The notes: a model not told the origin generated them from the sequence alone. DNA of 47,587 nt from Campylobacterota bacterium (GCA_013152955.1 JAADFJ010000039.1:1-47587); one strand, 5' to 3'; counted from the stretch's first letter, positions 18,266-29,430 are shown. Made by a program: numbers and translations.

Positions 18266-19818
18266 GCGAACCTATCTATAAGACCATCTCGAATTCGGAA
18301 CGATGGCTGATTACCGTCTCAGTTATGATGGGAACATTTCTTGCAATCCTGAACACAACAATCATCAATGTTGTCATTCCGGATATGATAGCACCGCTTG
18401 CAACAGATCTATACGGAATTCAATGGGTAATAACCGGATATATGATGAGTGCGGCAGTCGGTCTTCTGCTTGTTAATCATCTAACCAAGAAATATGGATA
18501 CAAGACGGTGTTTGTCTTCGGGCTTATACTTTTTACGCTGGCCAGTATTTTGTGCGGAATGAGCAAAACGCTTGAAACAATGATTGCCTCACGTGCGCTG
18601 CAGGGTACGGCAGAGGCCATGATAGTCGCAACTGCCCAGACTATTATGTTTACGATATTCCCGCCGAGAAAAAGAGGACTTGCTATGGGTATTTATGGAC
18701 TTGGAGTCAGTTTTGCTCCTGCCATAGGTCCTCTGATAGGAGGATGGGTAACAGATAATATGGGATGGCGCATGGTGTTTTTCATCGGTGTTCCGGTTGG
18801 AATTATAGATTTAGCTATCTCTCTTGCCTATATTCCCGCTATAAAAAACACAAGCAATTCAAAAAAATTCAACTATGCGAGCTTTCTGTTTATATCATCA
18901 TTTACCGTATCACTGCTTCTTCTGCTTTCAAAAGGTCAGCAGAAAGGCTGGTTTCAGTCAAGTTATATCGTTGTCCTGCTCCTTCTAACTATTATCTTTC
19001 TTTTGCTCTATGCCGCATCAGAGTTCTACTCCAAAAATCGGCTAATCGATTTTTCCGTTTACAAAATTCCCGAATACAGATATTCGATGCTGACATTTTT
19101 TTTCGTATTGGGATTTTCACTGTATCAGATTTTCTTTCTTTCGCCTCTCTACTTTGAAAATATTAAACATCTGACGACATTCCAAGCCGGCCGCGACTTG
19201 TTCTTCATGGGAATTTTTATAGCTATCACAGCTCCTTTTGCCGGAGCAATTTCAGATAAGATCGGCGCACTCAAGGTACTGACTTTTACGGCGGCAATAT
19301 ATATATTCACAACAATTTTTCTGATACCTCAGATGAACTATTATACACCTGAGTTAAAATCGATCAGCTATCTCATACCAATGGGCATAGCTATGGGAGC
19401 ATTCTTTGCACCGGTGAGCATACTGGCGTTAAGAGATATGCCTGCCGATAAAATGGGAATTGCGGTTAATATGCAGCAATATCTTAGATTTACCGGAGCA
19501 TCTTTTGGAACTGCCGTTGCCACTAATACACTTCAGTCCAATGCCTCCTTGCATTACGATCTGATGGGAATACAGCAGAATTATGCATACGCAGAAAACT
19601 GGCTCAGAAAAATAGCAGATTTATCATCGGTAATTATGAATCACTCTGCGGCAATGCAGAAAGCAGAAATCCTGCTGGGAGGAGTCAAACAGCTTTTTTC
19701 ACTATCGTTTGCCTTTCAACACAGTTTCTTATATGCAGGATATTGGGGAATTTTTGGGCTTTCTTTTCTTATTTTGATTGCCTTTCACAAAAAAAAGAGG
19801 GCAAACGAATCTTCCTGA
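18262..19818 (+). CDS. DHA2 family MFS drug efflux permease (EmrB-like)
   Basis: 14-TM-like; LNTTIINVVIPDM, QWVITGYMM, GLGVSFAPAIGPLIGGWV; overlaps the adaptor gene. Confidence 0.92.
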   Translation: MSEPIYKTISNSERWLITVSVMMGTFLAILNTTIINVVIPDMIAPLATDLYGIQWVITGYMMSAAVGLLLVNHLTKKYGYKTVFVFGLILFTLASILCGMSKTLETMIASRALQGTAEAMIVATAQTIMFTIFPPRKRGLAMGIYGLGVSFAPAIGPLIGGWVTDNMGWRMVFFIGVPVGIIDLAISLAYIPAIKNTSNSKKFNYASFLFISSFTVSLLLLLSKGQQKGWFQSSYIVVLLLLTIIFLLLYAASEFYSKNRLIDFSVYKIPEYRYSMLTFFFVLGFSLYQIFFLSPLYFENIKHLTTFQAGRDLFFMGIFIAITAPFAGAISDKIGALKVLTFTAAIYIFTTIFLIPQMNYYTPELKSISYLIPMGIAMGAFFAPVSILALRDMPADKMGIAVNMQQYLRFTGASFGTAVATNTLQSNASLHYDLMGIQQNYAYAENWLRKIADLSSVIMNHSAAMQKAEILLGGVKQLFSLSFAFQHSFLYAGYWGIFGLSFLILIAFHKKKRANESS

Positions 19819-19825
19819 TCTCTTC

Positions 19826-21454
19826 TTAAAATCTCCCATGGCTCTTTGCAATCGGGTAGCGTCTGCCGTAGCCGAACGCCTTAACACTTATTTTAATTCC
19901 GGGCGGAGCCTGGCGGCGCTTATATTCATTTCTGTCAACTAACTCCACCACCTTTCTCACTGTAGCCGAATCCATACCCGAATCAATGATCGTTTTGGGT
20001 ACCTTCAGCTCCTCAAGATAAAGTTCAAGTATTCTGTCCAAAATTTCATATTCAGGCAGCGTATCCTGATCCTTTTGATTAAAGGCAAGTTCTGCGGACG
20101 GAGCCTTTTTAATAATATTCTCAGGTATAATATTTCTGTCTCTATTTAAAAAATTTGCCAACCGATACACCTCTGTTTTATAAAGATCCGATATAAGCGC
20201 CAGTCCTCCCGCAAGATCACCGTAAAGGGTTGTATATCCAACGGCTATTTCAGATTTATTGCCTGTAGAAAGCAAAAGCCATCCAAAATTGTTCGAAAGA
20301 GCCATAAGAAGAACGCCTCTTATGCGAGCCTGAAGATTTTCGTTCGTAATCTCTTTTGTCTTATTCTCAAATATGGGATTGAGAACAGATAAAAACTGAG
20401 TAAAGATTTCTTCAATCGGCAGATTAAACAGTTCAAGCTCAAGATTTTCTGCAAGTGCCTTAGCATCTTTTGTGCTTTCATCGGACGTAAAACGGCTTGG
20501 CATCATAATGGCTTTTACATTATCGCTTCCAAGAGCTGCCGTCGCAATCGCAGCTGTAACAGCTGAGTCTATGCCTCCGGACAGCCCCACAAGTACTTTT
20601 CCGAAACCGGTTTTTCTACAGTAGTCGGATAATCCGAGAATCAGCGCATTATAGATATCTTCAATTTCCGTATGCTTAAGCGATACAGTCTCCGATTTAT
20701 CCGAATCGTATATGAAGCAACCTTCTTTAAATGCCGGACAGATTTTTACCGGCCTGCCGTTGTCAATAACAAAACTTCTTCCATCAAATACAATCTCATC
20801 ATTGGCTCCCACAGTGTTGACATAAATCAATGTTGTTTCCAGCTTTTGAGTAAGTTTGGAGAAGACTTTCATTTTGCCGTCAAACTTCTTTTTGCTGAAA
20901 GGTGATGCCGAAATATTTATCAAATAATCGATCGAACCCGGTTTAATTTCTGAAAGCGGGTCGGTTTTGTATCTGCCCGCGAATCCAAGCAGCTCGGTTT
21001 TAGCCCAAATATCCTCACAAACCGTTAGCGCAATTTTTTTGCCCATAAACTTAAAAATCGACAGCATGTTTCCCGGCTCAAAATAGCGATTTTCATCAAA
21101 GACGTCATAATATGGAAGCAGCATTTTATCATGTATATGGCATATCTTTTCGTTATGGAGAAAAAATGCGCTGTTAAATAAAGATCGCCCCGCATGAGTA
21201 TTTTTTCTTACGGCTCCGAGAACAACCGCTAATTTCTTCGATAATTTAAGAATTTTAGAAATATATTCATCAATTGCATCAACAAACTCAGGACGCTCTA
21301 AAAGATCTTTAGGCGGATAGCCCAAAAGCGACATTTCGGGCAAAATCGCCAGATCCGCCTTGTCTTCCAAAGAGTTCAAAGCCGAAGCTATCTTTTTATA
21401 ATTGCCTTCCAAGTCCCCAATTGTAGGATTGAGCTGAATAAATGCAAACCTCAT
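19826..21454 (-). CDS. nadE: Glutamine-dependent NAD+ synthase
   Basis: Nitrilase N-domain (AILPEMSLLGYPPKDLLERPEF) and synthetase domain (VGLSGGIDSAVTAAIA; STGNKSEIAVGYTTLYGDLAGG). Confidence 0.95.
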   Translation of the reverse strand: MRFAFIQLNPTIGDLEGNYKKIASALNSLEDKADLAILPEMSLLGYPPKDLLERPEFVDAIDEYISKILKLSKKLAVVLGAVRKNTHAGRSLFNSAFFLHNEKICHIHDKMLLPYYDVFDENRYFEPGNMLSIFKFMGKKIALTVCEDIWAKTELLGFAGRYKTDPLSEIKPGSIDYLINISASPFSKKKFDGKMKVFSKLTQKLETTLIYVNTVGANDEIVFDGRSFVIDNGRPVKICPAFKEGCFIYDSDKSETVSLKHTEIEDIYNALILGLSDYCRKTGFGKVLVGLSGGIDSAVTAAIATAALGSDNVKAIMMPSRFTSDESTKDAKALAENLELELFNLPIEEIFTQFLSVLNPIFENKTKEITNENLQARIRGVLLMALSNNFGWLLLSTGNKSEIAVGYTTLYGDLAGGLALISDLYKTEVYRLANFLNRDRNIIPENIIKKAPSAELAFNQKDQDTLPEYEILDRILELYLEELKVPKTIIDSGMDSATVRKVVELVDRNEYKRRQAPPGIKISVKAFGYGRRYPIAKSHGRF

Positions 21455-21482
21455 ATGATTTTCTCCTTTAGAGTGTTCTCCA

Positions 21483-22328
21483 TTATCCGATTAACTTCGG
21501 CATTAATACGGTTAATGATTCAGGCTCTACTCTTATACTAAACGGCGTTTTGCCTATCCAGTCACCATCAACATGCACATCCGCACCGGATTGATTTATA
21601 ATAATATTCTTTGCCTTTAGATAGACAGCATCTTTCGATCTTTTAGATAACATTATAGCCGCCATATATTTTAGAACAAATCTCTTTTTAAATATTGCGA
21701 CATCAAGCGTATCAGAAAACAGGTCGGCGTCGGGAGTGGCTGAAAACCAGCCTCCGTATCGCCTTCCGTTCCCTATAACTGCAGAATATCCCTTGATCTT
21801 TCTGCCATCAACAATAAACTCAATCTTTCTGCTGTTTAACTTGAGACAGCCCAAAGCAGATGCAATATATGCAATTTTTCCCGTTAACCGTTTTAATCGC
21901 TCATCAACCATACGTACTGCGGCCGCATCAAGTCCGATACCTGCCATTTGAGCAAAATAGTGTCCGTTGGCGTTACCCAAAGTTATTCTTTTTTCAACAC
22001 CGCCATCAATCAGCTGTAACGCCTTTACGGGATTTCTTGGAATTCCGGCTTCCAGGGCAAAAACATCACTTGTTCCGCAAGGCAGCACAAGAAGGGCCGA
22101 CTTTTTGCCGGCCAAAAGATTTACGGCAAAATTAACAGCGGCATCACCGCCATATACCGGCACAAGATCGTAATCTTCTATGTTATTATCATTTTTATGT
22201 TCGCCTATAATTTCAATAACCGGATCAATGCCTCTTTTTCTTATATTGTCGGTAACTGTTTTTAGCATAGATTCGCTGAATCGTCTCGAAAAAGGATTGA
22301 TAATTAGAAGTACTTTTTTATATCTCAT
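21483..22328 (-). CDS. Diacylglycerol/lipid kinase family protein (YegS/LCB5-like)
   Basis: LLIINPFSRR, GGDAAVNFAVN, LPCGTSDVFALEAGIP. Confidence 0.85.
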   Translation of the reverse strand: MRYKKVLLIINPFSRRFSESMLKTVTDNIRKRGIDPVIEIIGEHKNDNNIEDYDLVPVYGGDAAVNFAVNLLAGKKSALLVLPCGTSDVFALEAGIPRNPVKALQLIDGGVEKRITLGNANGHYFAQMAGIGLDAAAVRMVDERLKRLTGKIAYIASALGCLKLNSRKIEFIVDGRKIKGYSAVIGNGRRYGGWFSATPDADLFSDTLDVAIFKKRFVLKYMAAIMLSKRSKDAVYLKAKNIIINQSGADVHVDGDWIGKTPFSIRVEPESLTVLMPKLIG

Positions 22329-23076
22329 CTATCTTTAGCTGCATGCCGTCATACGCCGCTATTACCTCTATTCCAAATTTAGACAGTTCGGAAGCTATTT
22401 TGTCGGGATCTTCCCTGAGTACTTCTGTGCTGAAGTGCGTGATAACAACCTTTTTCGGTTTTACTGTCAATGCAATAGGTATAACATCATTAACAGAAAG
22501 ATGATATATATTTTCTCTTGAATGAACAAACACGGTATTTATTATCAATATATCAATATTGGTAAAAACTTTTTTTAAGGGTTCAAAATAGAGTGTATCC
22601 GAAATATAACCGACGGAGCACAAATTTCCATCAAATCGAACCGCAAAATTTTCTACAGGATGCATAAGCTTTAGCGGAGTTGAAATTTTTATATTACCCA
22701 CCGACCATGTTCCTCCGGTGCCGGTTCTGATATTGTCATAGTTGTTTCTATTATATTTCAATATCACCGGGTCATCATCCCATGCATCATCAGGAGCAAA
22801 AACAGCACCGTGATGTTTTCTTCCGCCGCTTGTCATAGATTCAACAATACTGTTGATATCAGCAGAATGATCAAGATGGCGATGCGAAAGATAGACCGCA
22901 TCAATGTCTCTTGCAGACCTTCCGGACTCAATCAGTTTGATCAGGCTGCCGGGTCCGGGATCAACAAGAATATTTGTTCCCGAAAGAGAGAGCCAGATAC
23001 CTCCTGAGGCGCGTATTTGATTAAATACCGAAAATCTCCCTCCTGCCGTTCCAAAAAATTTGATATAGTTATTCAT
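22318..23076 (-). CDS. MBL-fold metallo-hydrolase
   Basis: LSHRHLDHSADINSIVE; VVITHFSTEVL. Confidence 0.88.
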   Translation of the reverse strand: MNNYIKFFGTAGGRFSVFNQIRASGGIWLSLSGTNILVDPGPGSLIKLIESGRSARDIDAVYLSHRHLDHSADINSIVESMTSGGRKHHGAVFAPDDAWDDDPVILKYNRNNYDNIRTGTGGTWSVGNIKISTPLKLMHPVENFAVRFDGNLCSVGYISDTLYFEPLKKVFTNIDILIINTVFVHSRENIYHLSVNDVIPIALTVKPKKVVITHFSTEVLREDPDKIASELSKFGIEVIAAYDGMQLKIDEI

Positions 23077-24329
23077 AAAATAGCAGCTCCGGTATCATGA
23101 TCGGTCACATTGCAGATGGTAGTATCATAAAAATTTCCTCTTTTTAAGCGGTCTTGCAGAAAAACCGGAAAATAGTAGCTTGTTCTGCCGCTGTGTTCAT
23201 CCTCAGCCAATATTCTTACCTGCTTGCCCAAAAACTGCTTTCTATATTTGATGTTTTTTTTATTTACAATACCCTTAAGAAGTTTCACGCGCTTTTTTTG
23301 AGCCGATTTTTCAAAGGGCTGATCGTAACTATTAGTGCCTTTCCTGGGCGAATAAGAAAATGGGTGAAGATATACAAACGGCATATCCATGACAAAAGAG
23401 ACGGTTTTGAGAAATTCTTTATCATCTTCACCGGGAAATCCCACAATTATATCTGTCCCAATTGCAATATCAGGTATCTTATTTATAAGGTTTTCTATCT
23501 TTTTTTTATACACAGCCGTATTGTACGGTCTCCTCATTAGAGATAATATTTTGTCCGATCCGCTCTGAAGAGATATATGAAGATGTCTGCATATCTTAAC
23601 ACTGTCCAAAAGTGATATTAGATCTCTGTCTAAGGCGGTTATACCGATTGAGCTTATTCTTATTCTGAACTCCTTATCAATGGCAATCAGCTGTCTTAGA
23701 AGCTCATAGAGAGAAGTCCCCAAGTCCTTTCCATAAGAGCCGATGTCGGTGCCGGAAAGAACGATCTCTCTATAACCGCCCGATAAAAGATTTTCTACAT
23801 CATCTATTACCATCTCAATCGGTCTGCTTATAATCTTTCTACCTCGTACAACCGGAATTATGCAATAGCTGCAGCTGCCGGAACATCCTTCTTCAATTTT
23901 TAGAAATCCTCTTGTTCGCCCCTTCATACCGGTTATGCCGGAGAACTTCAAATCGGCATTTTCAGTCCATTGCTGAACATCCGACCCTGATGCAATCTGC
24001 CTCAAAGCAGTCACAATTCTTTTTCTGGCTCCTCCAAAGAGAAACGCCGAAACACCATATTCTTCTCTTAGCTTGTCGGCATAATCTTTTGTGATGCACC
24101 CCGCAACAATTACGTCCTTTTCCGCATTCACCGCCTTTCTAACCCATCTGGCAACATCCTTCTCTGCTCCGCTTGTAACAGCACACGAATTGATAACGGC
24201 AATTGTGGAACTTCTAAGATCATTCGCGACAAAGATACCGCTGCTCTCACATTGTTCCCTCATCCATTCGGTATCAACCTGATTCATCTTGCAGCCTACA
24301 GTTGCGAAAAAAAGTTTGAGGCTATTCAA
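23073..24329 (-). CDS. mtaB: tRNA (t6A37) methylthiotransferase MtaB-like radical SAM
   Basis: TVGCKMNQVDTEWM, INSCAVTSGAEKDV, EGCSGSCSYCIIPVVRGRKIISRP. Confidence 0.9.
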   Translation of the reverse strand: MNSLKLFFATVGCKMNQVDTEWMREQCESSGIFVANDLRSSTIAVINSCAVTSGAEKDVARWVRKAVNAEKDVIVAGCITKDYADKLREEYGVSAFLFGGARKRIVTALRQIASGSDVQQWTENADLKFSGITGMKGRTRGFLKIEEGCSGSCSYCIIPVVRGRKIISRPIEMVIDDVENLLSGGYREIVLSGTDIGSYGKDLGTSLYELLRQLIAIDKEFRIRISSIGITALDRDLISLLDSVKICRHLHISLQSGSDKILSLMRRPYNTAVYKKKIENLINKIPDIAIGTDIIVGFPGEDDKEFLKTVSFVMDMPFVYLHPFSYSPRKGTNSYDQPFEKSAQKKRVKLLKGIVNKKNIKYRKQFLGKQVRILAEDEHSGRTSYYFPVFLQDRLKRGNFYDTTICNVTDHDTGAAIL

Positions 24330-24392
24330 TCTTTATCTGTCCAAAGTAAATAAAAAGATGAGCAGCATATTACAGAAATTTTCACTAATTAT

Positions 24393-24655
24393 GAGACCAC
24401 TGCACAACAAGTACTTCCACAGAAACCAAAGAGCCGGCGAGATTTAAAAATTAAAATTTGAAGGGTTAACCGGTCAGCTTGAAAATTGTAATTTCTTAAA
24501 GATTGCCGGTTATTTGGTTTCCCTGCGGGCTTTATTATGTTTCCCGTACGCTGCGTTGAACTTCTTTGAACCAACCGGTTAGTTCTGCAGAAGTTCGTTT
24601 TGCCTGTGGAAAAAACCCGATAAAGTTGTGAAGACGCTTATTGTGCAGTGGTTTC
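24393..24655. mobile_element. MITE family A, complete copy (263 bp)
   Basis: TIRs gagaccactgcacaacaag / gaaaccactgcacaataag (revcomp of right end); ATTAT direct repeats at 24388-24392 and 24656-24660. Confidence 0.8.
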
Positions 24656-25243
24656 ATTATCGTTAAAAATCATACCTTTTGTAGATAAAACCATGCCTGA
24701 AAGCGGTCTGCTTGCAATCTGCAGGCTGTGGGCCACGGATTTAAATATAGCTTCCGCAACATGATGCTTGTTCCCTGAGGATTCAATCTTGATATGAAGG
24801 GTAATTTCAGCATTAAGAGCAAATGCTCTGAAAAATTCAGGTACAAGATCGAGGTCAAAATCAGTTATCTTTCCTTTTATATCATATCCGTTCAAATAAA
24901 GTCCGCCTCGTCCGCTAATATCAACTGCTGAAACTACGGCAGCCTCATCCATAGGGAGAATAAAAAATCCATATCTGCTTATTGCTTCCGAATCTGCACA
25001 GAGAGAGCGGAAAAGTCTTCCAAGTGCAATTCCAACATCTTCAACAAGATGATGAGCTCCGGTTTGAATATCTCCGGATGCTTCAATAGAAAGATCAAAC
25101 CCGCTGTGTCTGGTAAATGCTTCAAGCATATGGTTAAAAAATCCTATAGCTGTTTTTATACTGCAGATTCCTTTTCCATCAAGATTCAAACTTATGGCGA
25201 TATCGGTTTCGGATGTTTTTCTCTTTATTGATTTAGCTCTCAT
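24638..25243 (-). CDS. hisB: Imidazoleglycerol-phosphate dehydratase
   Basis: GIGFFNHMLEAFTRHSGFDL, HHLVEDVGIALG, SGNKHHVAEAIFKS; last codons derive from the MITE. Confidence 0.93.
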   Translation of the reverse strand: MRAKSIKRKTSETDIAISLNLDGKGICSIKTAIGFFNHMLEAFTRHSGFDLSIEASGDIQTGAHHLVEDVGIALGRLFRSLCADSEAISRYGFFILPMDEAAVVSAVDISGRGGLYLNGYDIKGKITDFDLDLVPEFFRAFALNAEITLHIKIESSGNKHHVAEAIFKSVAHSLQIASRPLSGMVLSTKGMIFNDNETTAQ

Positions 25244-26067
25244 TATTCCTCCAGCCTGTTTCTGATTAGCTCTGTAAAACGGATCAAAAATCCATTTTCA
25301 ATTTTGAGTTTTCTCAAACAATCCTCTGCTTTTTCCAAAAGCTCTTCAGTCCGTCCTATTGCACGTTTTTTACCCATAAAAGATGCAATGTTCAGTCTGT
25401 CTTTTTTTATATCTTTAATATCATCGGAAATTTGATATGCGAGCCCAACCGCACCGCCGTAACGATTCAACAGCCCAAGTTTAATTTTATCGATACGGCC
25501 GATCAGCGCTCCTGACAATACGGACGCTTTGATAAGCTCTCCGGTTTTTTTTAGTGCAATCTTTATCAGCTGTTCTTCACCAATATCATATTTATTAATC
25601 AATACATCACTAATCTGACCCTCAACCATTCCGCCTGAACCTGCCGCCGCCGCTATTGTCAGCACAATATTTTTAAGTACACCGGCATCAATTCGGCTAT
25701 TTGCCAAAATATAAAAAGCATCGGTCAAAAACGCATCTCCCGTCAATATTGCAGTAGCCTCTCCGAATTTTTTATGCAGTGAAGGAATGCCTCTTCTCGT
25801 ATCATCATCATCCATACTTGGAAGATCGTCATGAATCAGTGAATATGTGTGAATATATTCAATCGCTGCAGCTACAGGCACTATTTCTTCTTCATCTGCA
25901 TCGAACAGCGAAGCAGTTTCCCAACAAAGCTGAGGGCGCAGTCGCTTGCCGCCCTGCAGAATTACATATTGCATTGCTTCCTTCAACTTATTTTGAGGAA
26001 CCGCCGCAATTCTGTCTTTTATAAATAGATTTAATTTTTCAGATCTATTTTTTGTCGTCGTTTTCAT
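25243..26067 (-). CDS. ispA: Polyprenyl (farnesyl/geranylgeranyl) diphosphate synthase
   Basis: GGKRLRPQL, HTYSLIHDDLPSMDDDDTRRG, DDIKD. Confidence 0.92.
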   Translation of the reverse strand: MKTTTKNRSEKLNLFIKDRIAAVPQNKLKEAMQYVILQGGKRLRPQLCWETASLFDADEEEIVPVAAAIEYIHTYSLIHDDLPSMDDDDTRRGIPSLHKKFGEATAILTGDAFLTDAFYILANSRIDAGVLKNIVLTIAAAAGSGGMVEGQISDVLINKYDIGEEQLIKIALKKTGELIKASVLSGALIGRIDKIKLGLLNRYGGAVGLAYQISDDIKDIKKDRLNIASFMGKKRAIGRTEELLEKAEDCLRKLKIENGFLIRFTELIRNRLEE

Positions 26068-26260
26068 TGGGAATTTCTACTGTTTTTATCTCTTCTTCAG
26101 CCTCTTTAAGTTTAGACAGACAGATACGTGAAAGATCGGCTCCCTCTTTGTACAGCTTCAATGCTTCATCAAGCTTTACATCTCCGCTGTTTAATTGATT
26201 TGCTATTTCTTCGATTCTCGACAAAGCATCTTCAAAAACAATCTTATCCGCCATCTTCAA
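26045..26260 (-). CDS. xseB: Exodeoxyribonuclease VII small subunit
   Basis: FEDALSRIEEIANQLNSGDVKLDEALKLYKEGADL, 71 aa. Confidence 0.92.
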   Translation of the reverse strand: MKMADKIVFEDALSRIEEIANQLNSGDVKLDEALKLYKEGADLSRICLSKLKEAEEEIKTVEIPNENDDKK

Positions 26261-26666
26261 TCTCTATCTGTTTTGCCTTAGAACTTGCCATCTTGTTTCC
26301 GGCCTCATCATACACATACGCTGTCGAGTATGTAATCTTTCCACGCTTCTTCTCTATTTCTGCAGTTATATAATATTTCTTTCCGACCCTAAGCGGCTGA
26401 TGATATCTAATCGCAAGCTCCGCAGTCATAGCAATCCTGTTTTTTTGATAAAACAGATTTGCAACCGCTTCATCCAGAAGAGTTGCGGTAATACCCCCAT
26501 GCACCACACCGTCAAAACCCTGATGATATTCTTTCGGAGTAAATTCAGCTTTGCAGATTTCCCCGTCAAAACTAAATTTAAGTTTCAGACTAATAGGATT
26601 TTTTATGCCGCACCCAAAACAAAACTTTTTTGTATCTCTAAGATTTTCAATTTTTTCGCTTGACAC
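26244..26666 (-). CDS. PaaI-type hotdog thioesterase
   Basis: CFGCGIKNPISLKL; HQGFDGVVHGGITATLLDEAVANL. Confidence 0.85.
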   Translation of the reverse strand: MSSEKIENLRDTKKFCFGCGIKNPISLKLKFSFDGEICKAEFTPKEYHQGFDGVVHGGITATLLDEAVANLFYQKNRIAMTAELAIRYHQPLRVGKKYYITAEIEKKRGKITYSTAYVYDEAGNKMASSKAKQIEIEDGG

Positions 26667-26687
26667 TTGCTCCTCCGTTATTATAAA
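26660..26687 (+). promoter_or_regulatory. Promoter of tRNA-Leu
   Basis: TTGACA-N16-TATAAA, about 10 nt before the tRNA. Confidence 0.65.
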
Positions 26688-26697
26688 TAGAACTGTT

Positions 26698-26786
26698 GCC
26701 GAAGTGGCGGAATCAGGTAGACGCGCTAGATTCAGGATCTAGTGGGGATTATCCCCGTGCCGGTTCAATTCCGGCCTTCGGCACCA
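26698..26786 (+). tRNA. tRNA-Leu(CAG), CCA encoded
   Basis: gccgaagtggcggaatcaggtagacgcgctagattcaggatctagtgggg...ggttcaattccggccttcggcacca. Confidence 0.96.
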
Positions 26787-26857
26787 AAACAGTTATATCA
26801 TTTTTAGATATGCTATAAGAAAGGTTGATTTTGTCAATAAAGTAAAAGGAGTTTTAT

Positions 26858-28009
26858 ATGTCAAAAACATTTTATTTTACTTCCGAATCTGTAACGGAAG
26901 GGCATCCGGACAAGGTAGCGGATCAAATATCCGATGCCGTACTGGACGAGGTTATAAAAAATGATAAAAACTGCAGGGTCGCCTGCGAAACAGTGCTCTC
27001 AAGGGGCATTGTCTTTTTGTCAGGAGAAATAACAACCAGTTCATATGTCTCAATAGCCGATATCGCAAGAGATACGATAAAAGAGATCGGATATATAGAT
27101 CCTACCTACGGGTTTGATTATCGCACATGCGGCGTCTTATCGGCAATAACCCCGCAATCACCCGATATTGCAATGGGTGTAAACAGAGCCGGTGAAATTG
27201 GAGCAGGTGATCAGGGAATGATGTTTGGCTATGCAACCGATGAGACGCCAAATTTTATGCCTATGCCTATATCTCTCGCCCATTCACTTGCTATGAGACT
27301 GGCACAGGCAAGAAAAGAAAGACTGCTTGCGTATCTGCGGCCTGATGGAAAAACTCAGGTTACCGTAAGATACAATAACAGTATGCCGGATAAGGTTACA
27401 GCCGTAGTAATATCAACTCAGCACAGCCCGAGAGTTGACATGGATCAGCTGAAGCATGATGTTAAGGAAGAGATTATAGATTATGTAATATCCCCTGAAA
27501 TGGCCGATGAGAATATGAAAATTTATATAAATCCAACCGGACGTTTTGTCATTGGAGGACCCCAGGCGGATACCGGATTGACCGGACGAAAAATTATTGT
27601 TGATGCCTATGGCGGTGTGGGGTCTCACGGAGGAGGCTGTTTTTCCGGAAAAGATCCGACAAAGGTTGATCGTTCGGCAAGCTATATTGCCAGATATATC
27701 GCAAAAAACATTGTAGCTGCAGGCATCGCCAAAAGATGTGAGATACAGCTGGCCTATGCAATAGGTGTATCTGAACCGGTGTCTCTTATGGTTCACACAT
27801 ATGGAAGCTCAAAGGTTCCAAAAGACAGGATCAGAAAGATGGTTCAGGAAGTATTTCCGTTGACGCCGAAAGAAATCATCGAGCATCTTGACCTTTTGAG
27901 ACCTATCTATAAAAAAACCGCTGCATACGGACATTTCGGCAGAGAGCTTCCGGAGTTCAGCTGGGAGAAAACCGATATGACAGATATAATAAGGAAAAAA
28001 CTGTTATGA
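26858..28009 (+). CDS. metK: S-adenosylmethionine synthetase
   Basis: [59 protein letters not shown]. Confidence 0.98.
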   Translation: MSKTFYFTSESVTEGHPDKVADQISDAVLDEVIKNDKNCRVACETVLSRGIVFLSGEITTSSYVSIADIARDTIKEIGYIDPTYGFDYRTCGVLSAITPQSPDIAMGVNRAGEIGAGDQGMMFGYATDETPNFMPMPISLAHSLAMRLAQARKERLLAYLRPDGKTQVTVRYNNSMPDKVTAVVISTQHSPRVDMDQLKHDVKEEIIDYVISPEMADENMKIYINPTGRFVIGGPQADTGLTGRKIIVDAYGGVGSHGGGCFSGKDPTKVDRSASYIARYIAKNIVAAGIAKRCEIQLAYAIGVSEPVSLMVHTYGSSKVPKDRIRKMVQEVFPLTPKEIIEHLDLLRPIYKKTAAYGHFGRELPEFSWEKTDMTDIIRKKLL

Positions 28010-29256
28010 ACTATGATATAAAAGACGTCGGTCTTGCCGGCAAAGGAAAACTGATGATTGAATGGGCAGAGATGAGTATGCCTGTTCTGAAAAATATAAA
28101 AAATGATTTCGAAAAGAGAAGGCCGCTTGACGGAGTAAAAATAGGATGCTGCCTCCATGTTACCACAGAAACTGCCGCTCTCATGAGAACACTCAAAGCC
28201 GGAGGAGCCGTCGTAGGACTCGCGGCATCAAATCCGCTTTCAACAAAAGATTATGTTGCAGCCGCGCTTATCGAAGACGGAATACCTGTTTTCGCAATCA
28301 ACGGAGAAGACAGGCAAACTTATTACAGGCACCTTGAATCGATTCTTGAAATGAGGCCGAACATCACTATGGATGACGGAGGAGATCTTATATCATTGAT
28401 CCACTCCAAACATCAGAATCTAACCGAAACAATGCTCGGCAGCACGGAAGAAACCACAACCGGAGTAATACGACTTCAAAGTATGGAGAAAGACAAAGCA
28501 CTTAAAGTACCGGTTATAGCGGTTAATGAGGCCGAGACAAAACATCTGTTCGACAACCGCTACGGCACAGGACAATCTACCCTTGACGGTATACTGCGCG
28601 CAACAAACAGGCTGATTGCCGGAAGCTGCTTTGTGGTTTCGGGATATGGATGGTGCGGAAAAGGAATGTCGATGAGAGCAAAAGGGATGGGCGCAAAAGT
28701 TATTGTGTGCGAAATAAACCCGGTTAAAGCGCTCGAGGCGGCTATGGACGGATTCTCTGTTATGCCGATTAATGAAGCTGCGGCAATAGGAGATTTTTTT
28801 GTAACAGTTACGGGAAATATAAATGTGATTGATAAAGAAGCAATGGAAAAGATGAAAAATGGGGCAATGCTGGCAAATTCAGGTCATTTCGACAGTGAAA
28901 TAAATACAAAATTGCTTAAGGAAACCGCTGTCTCAGCAAGAAACATTCGCCCTGCCCTTGATGAATATCGCATGTCTGATGGTAGAAAAATCTATCTACT
29001 GGCTGACGGAAGACTTGTTAATCTGTCATCAGCAGAAGGACATCCCTCCTCAGTTATGGATATGAGTTTTGCCAATCAGGCACTTTCGGCTCAATATTTA
29101 AATGAGAACAAAGATTTGGAACATAAGGTATACATTGTTCCGACTGAAATTGACAACAAGGTGGCATCTCTAAAGCTTAAAGCAATGGGAATAACAATTG
29201 ACACACTTACAAAAGAGCAGGAGCGATACCTTTCATCATGGAATATAGGCACTTAA
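28006..29256 (+). CDS. ahcY: Adenosylhomocysteinase
   Basis: [45 protein letters not shown]. Confidence 0.97.
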   Translation: MNYDIKDVGLAGKGKLMIEWAEMSMPVLKNIKNDFEKRRPLDGVKIGCCLHVTTETAALMRTLKAGGAVVGLAASNPLSTKDYVAAALIEDGIPVFAINGEDRQTYYRHLESILEMRPNITMDDGGDLISLIHSKHQNLTETMLGSTEETTTGVIRLQSMEKDKALKVPVIAVNEAETKHLFDNRYGTGQSTLDGILRATNRLIAGSCFVVSGYGWCGKGMSMRAKGMGAKVIVCEINPVKALEAAMDGFSVMPINEAAAIGDFFVTVTGNINVIDKEAMEKMKNGAMLANSGHFDSEINTKLLKETAVSARNIRPALDEYRMSDGRKIYLLADGRLVNLSSAEGHPSSVMDMSFANQALSAQYLNENKDLEHKVYIVPTEIDNKVASLKLKAMGITIDTLTKEQERYLSSWNIGT

Positions 29257-29260
29257 GAAC

Positions 29261-29302
29261 ACCTCTATTAGTTCAGGGTGCTTAATTGAAAGCCCAAATT
29301 TG
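29261..29302. repeat. Copy of repeat family B
   Basis: acctctattagttcagggtgcttaattgaaagcccaaatttg, near-identical layout to 1964-2008. Confidence 0.55.
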
Positions 29303-29321
29303 CCTGCCCGCACAGACAGGC
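29302..29321. repeat. GCCTGCC...CAGACAGGC short palindrome
   Basis: gcctgcccgcacagacaggc; shares both ends with the revcomp of 12076-12104. Confidence 0.45.
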
Positions 29322-29430
29322 ACGCATGCAGATCTTATTAAGGTGCAAATTGTACAGGCAGCAATTAAGTTCAGGATTGGCAATACAAATGGTGCTAATA
29401 CCGAGCTGAATAAGTATGAAGCAATAAATA

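Noticed and set aside
18765-19157. 130-aa ORF inside emrB-like gene
   Set aside because: Out-of-frame overlap with a clear MFS CDS; composition not protein-like.
26787-26857. SAM riboswitch upstream of metK
   Set aside because: The gap after tRNA-Leu is only about 70 nt and shows no SAM-I-like kink-turn or terminator arrangement.
27413-28196. Antisense ORFs within metK/ahcY
   Set aside because: Shadow ORFs of strongly conserved genes.
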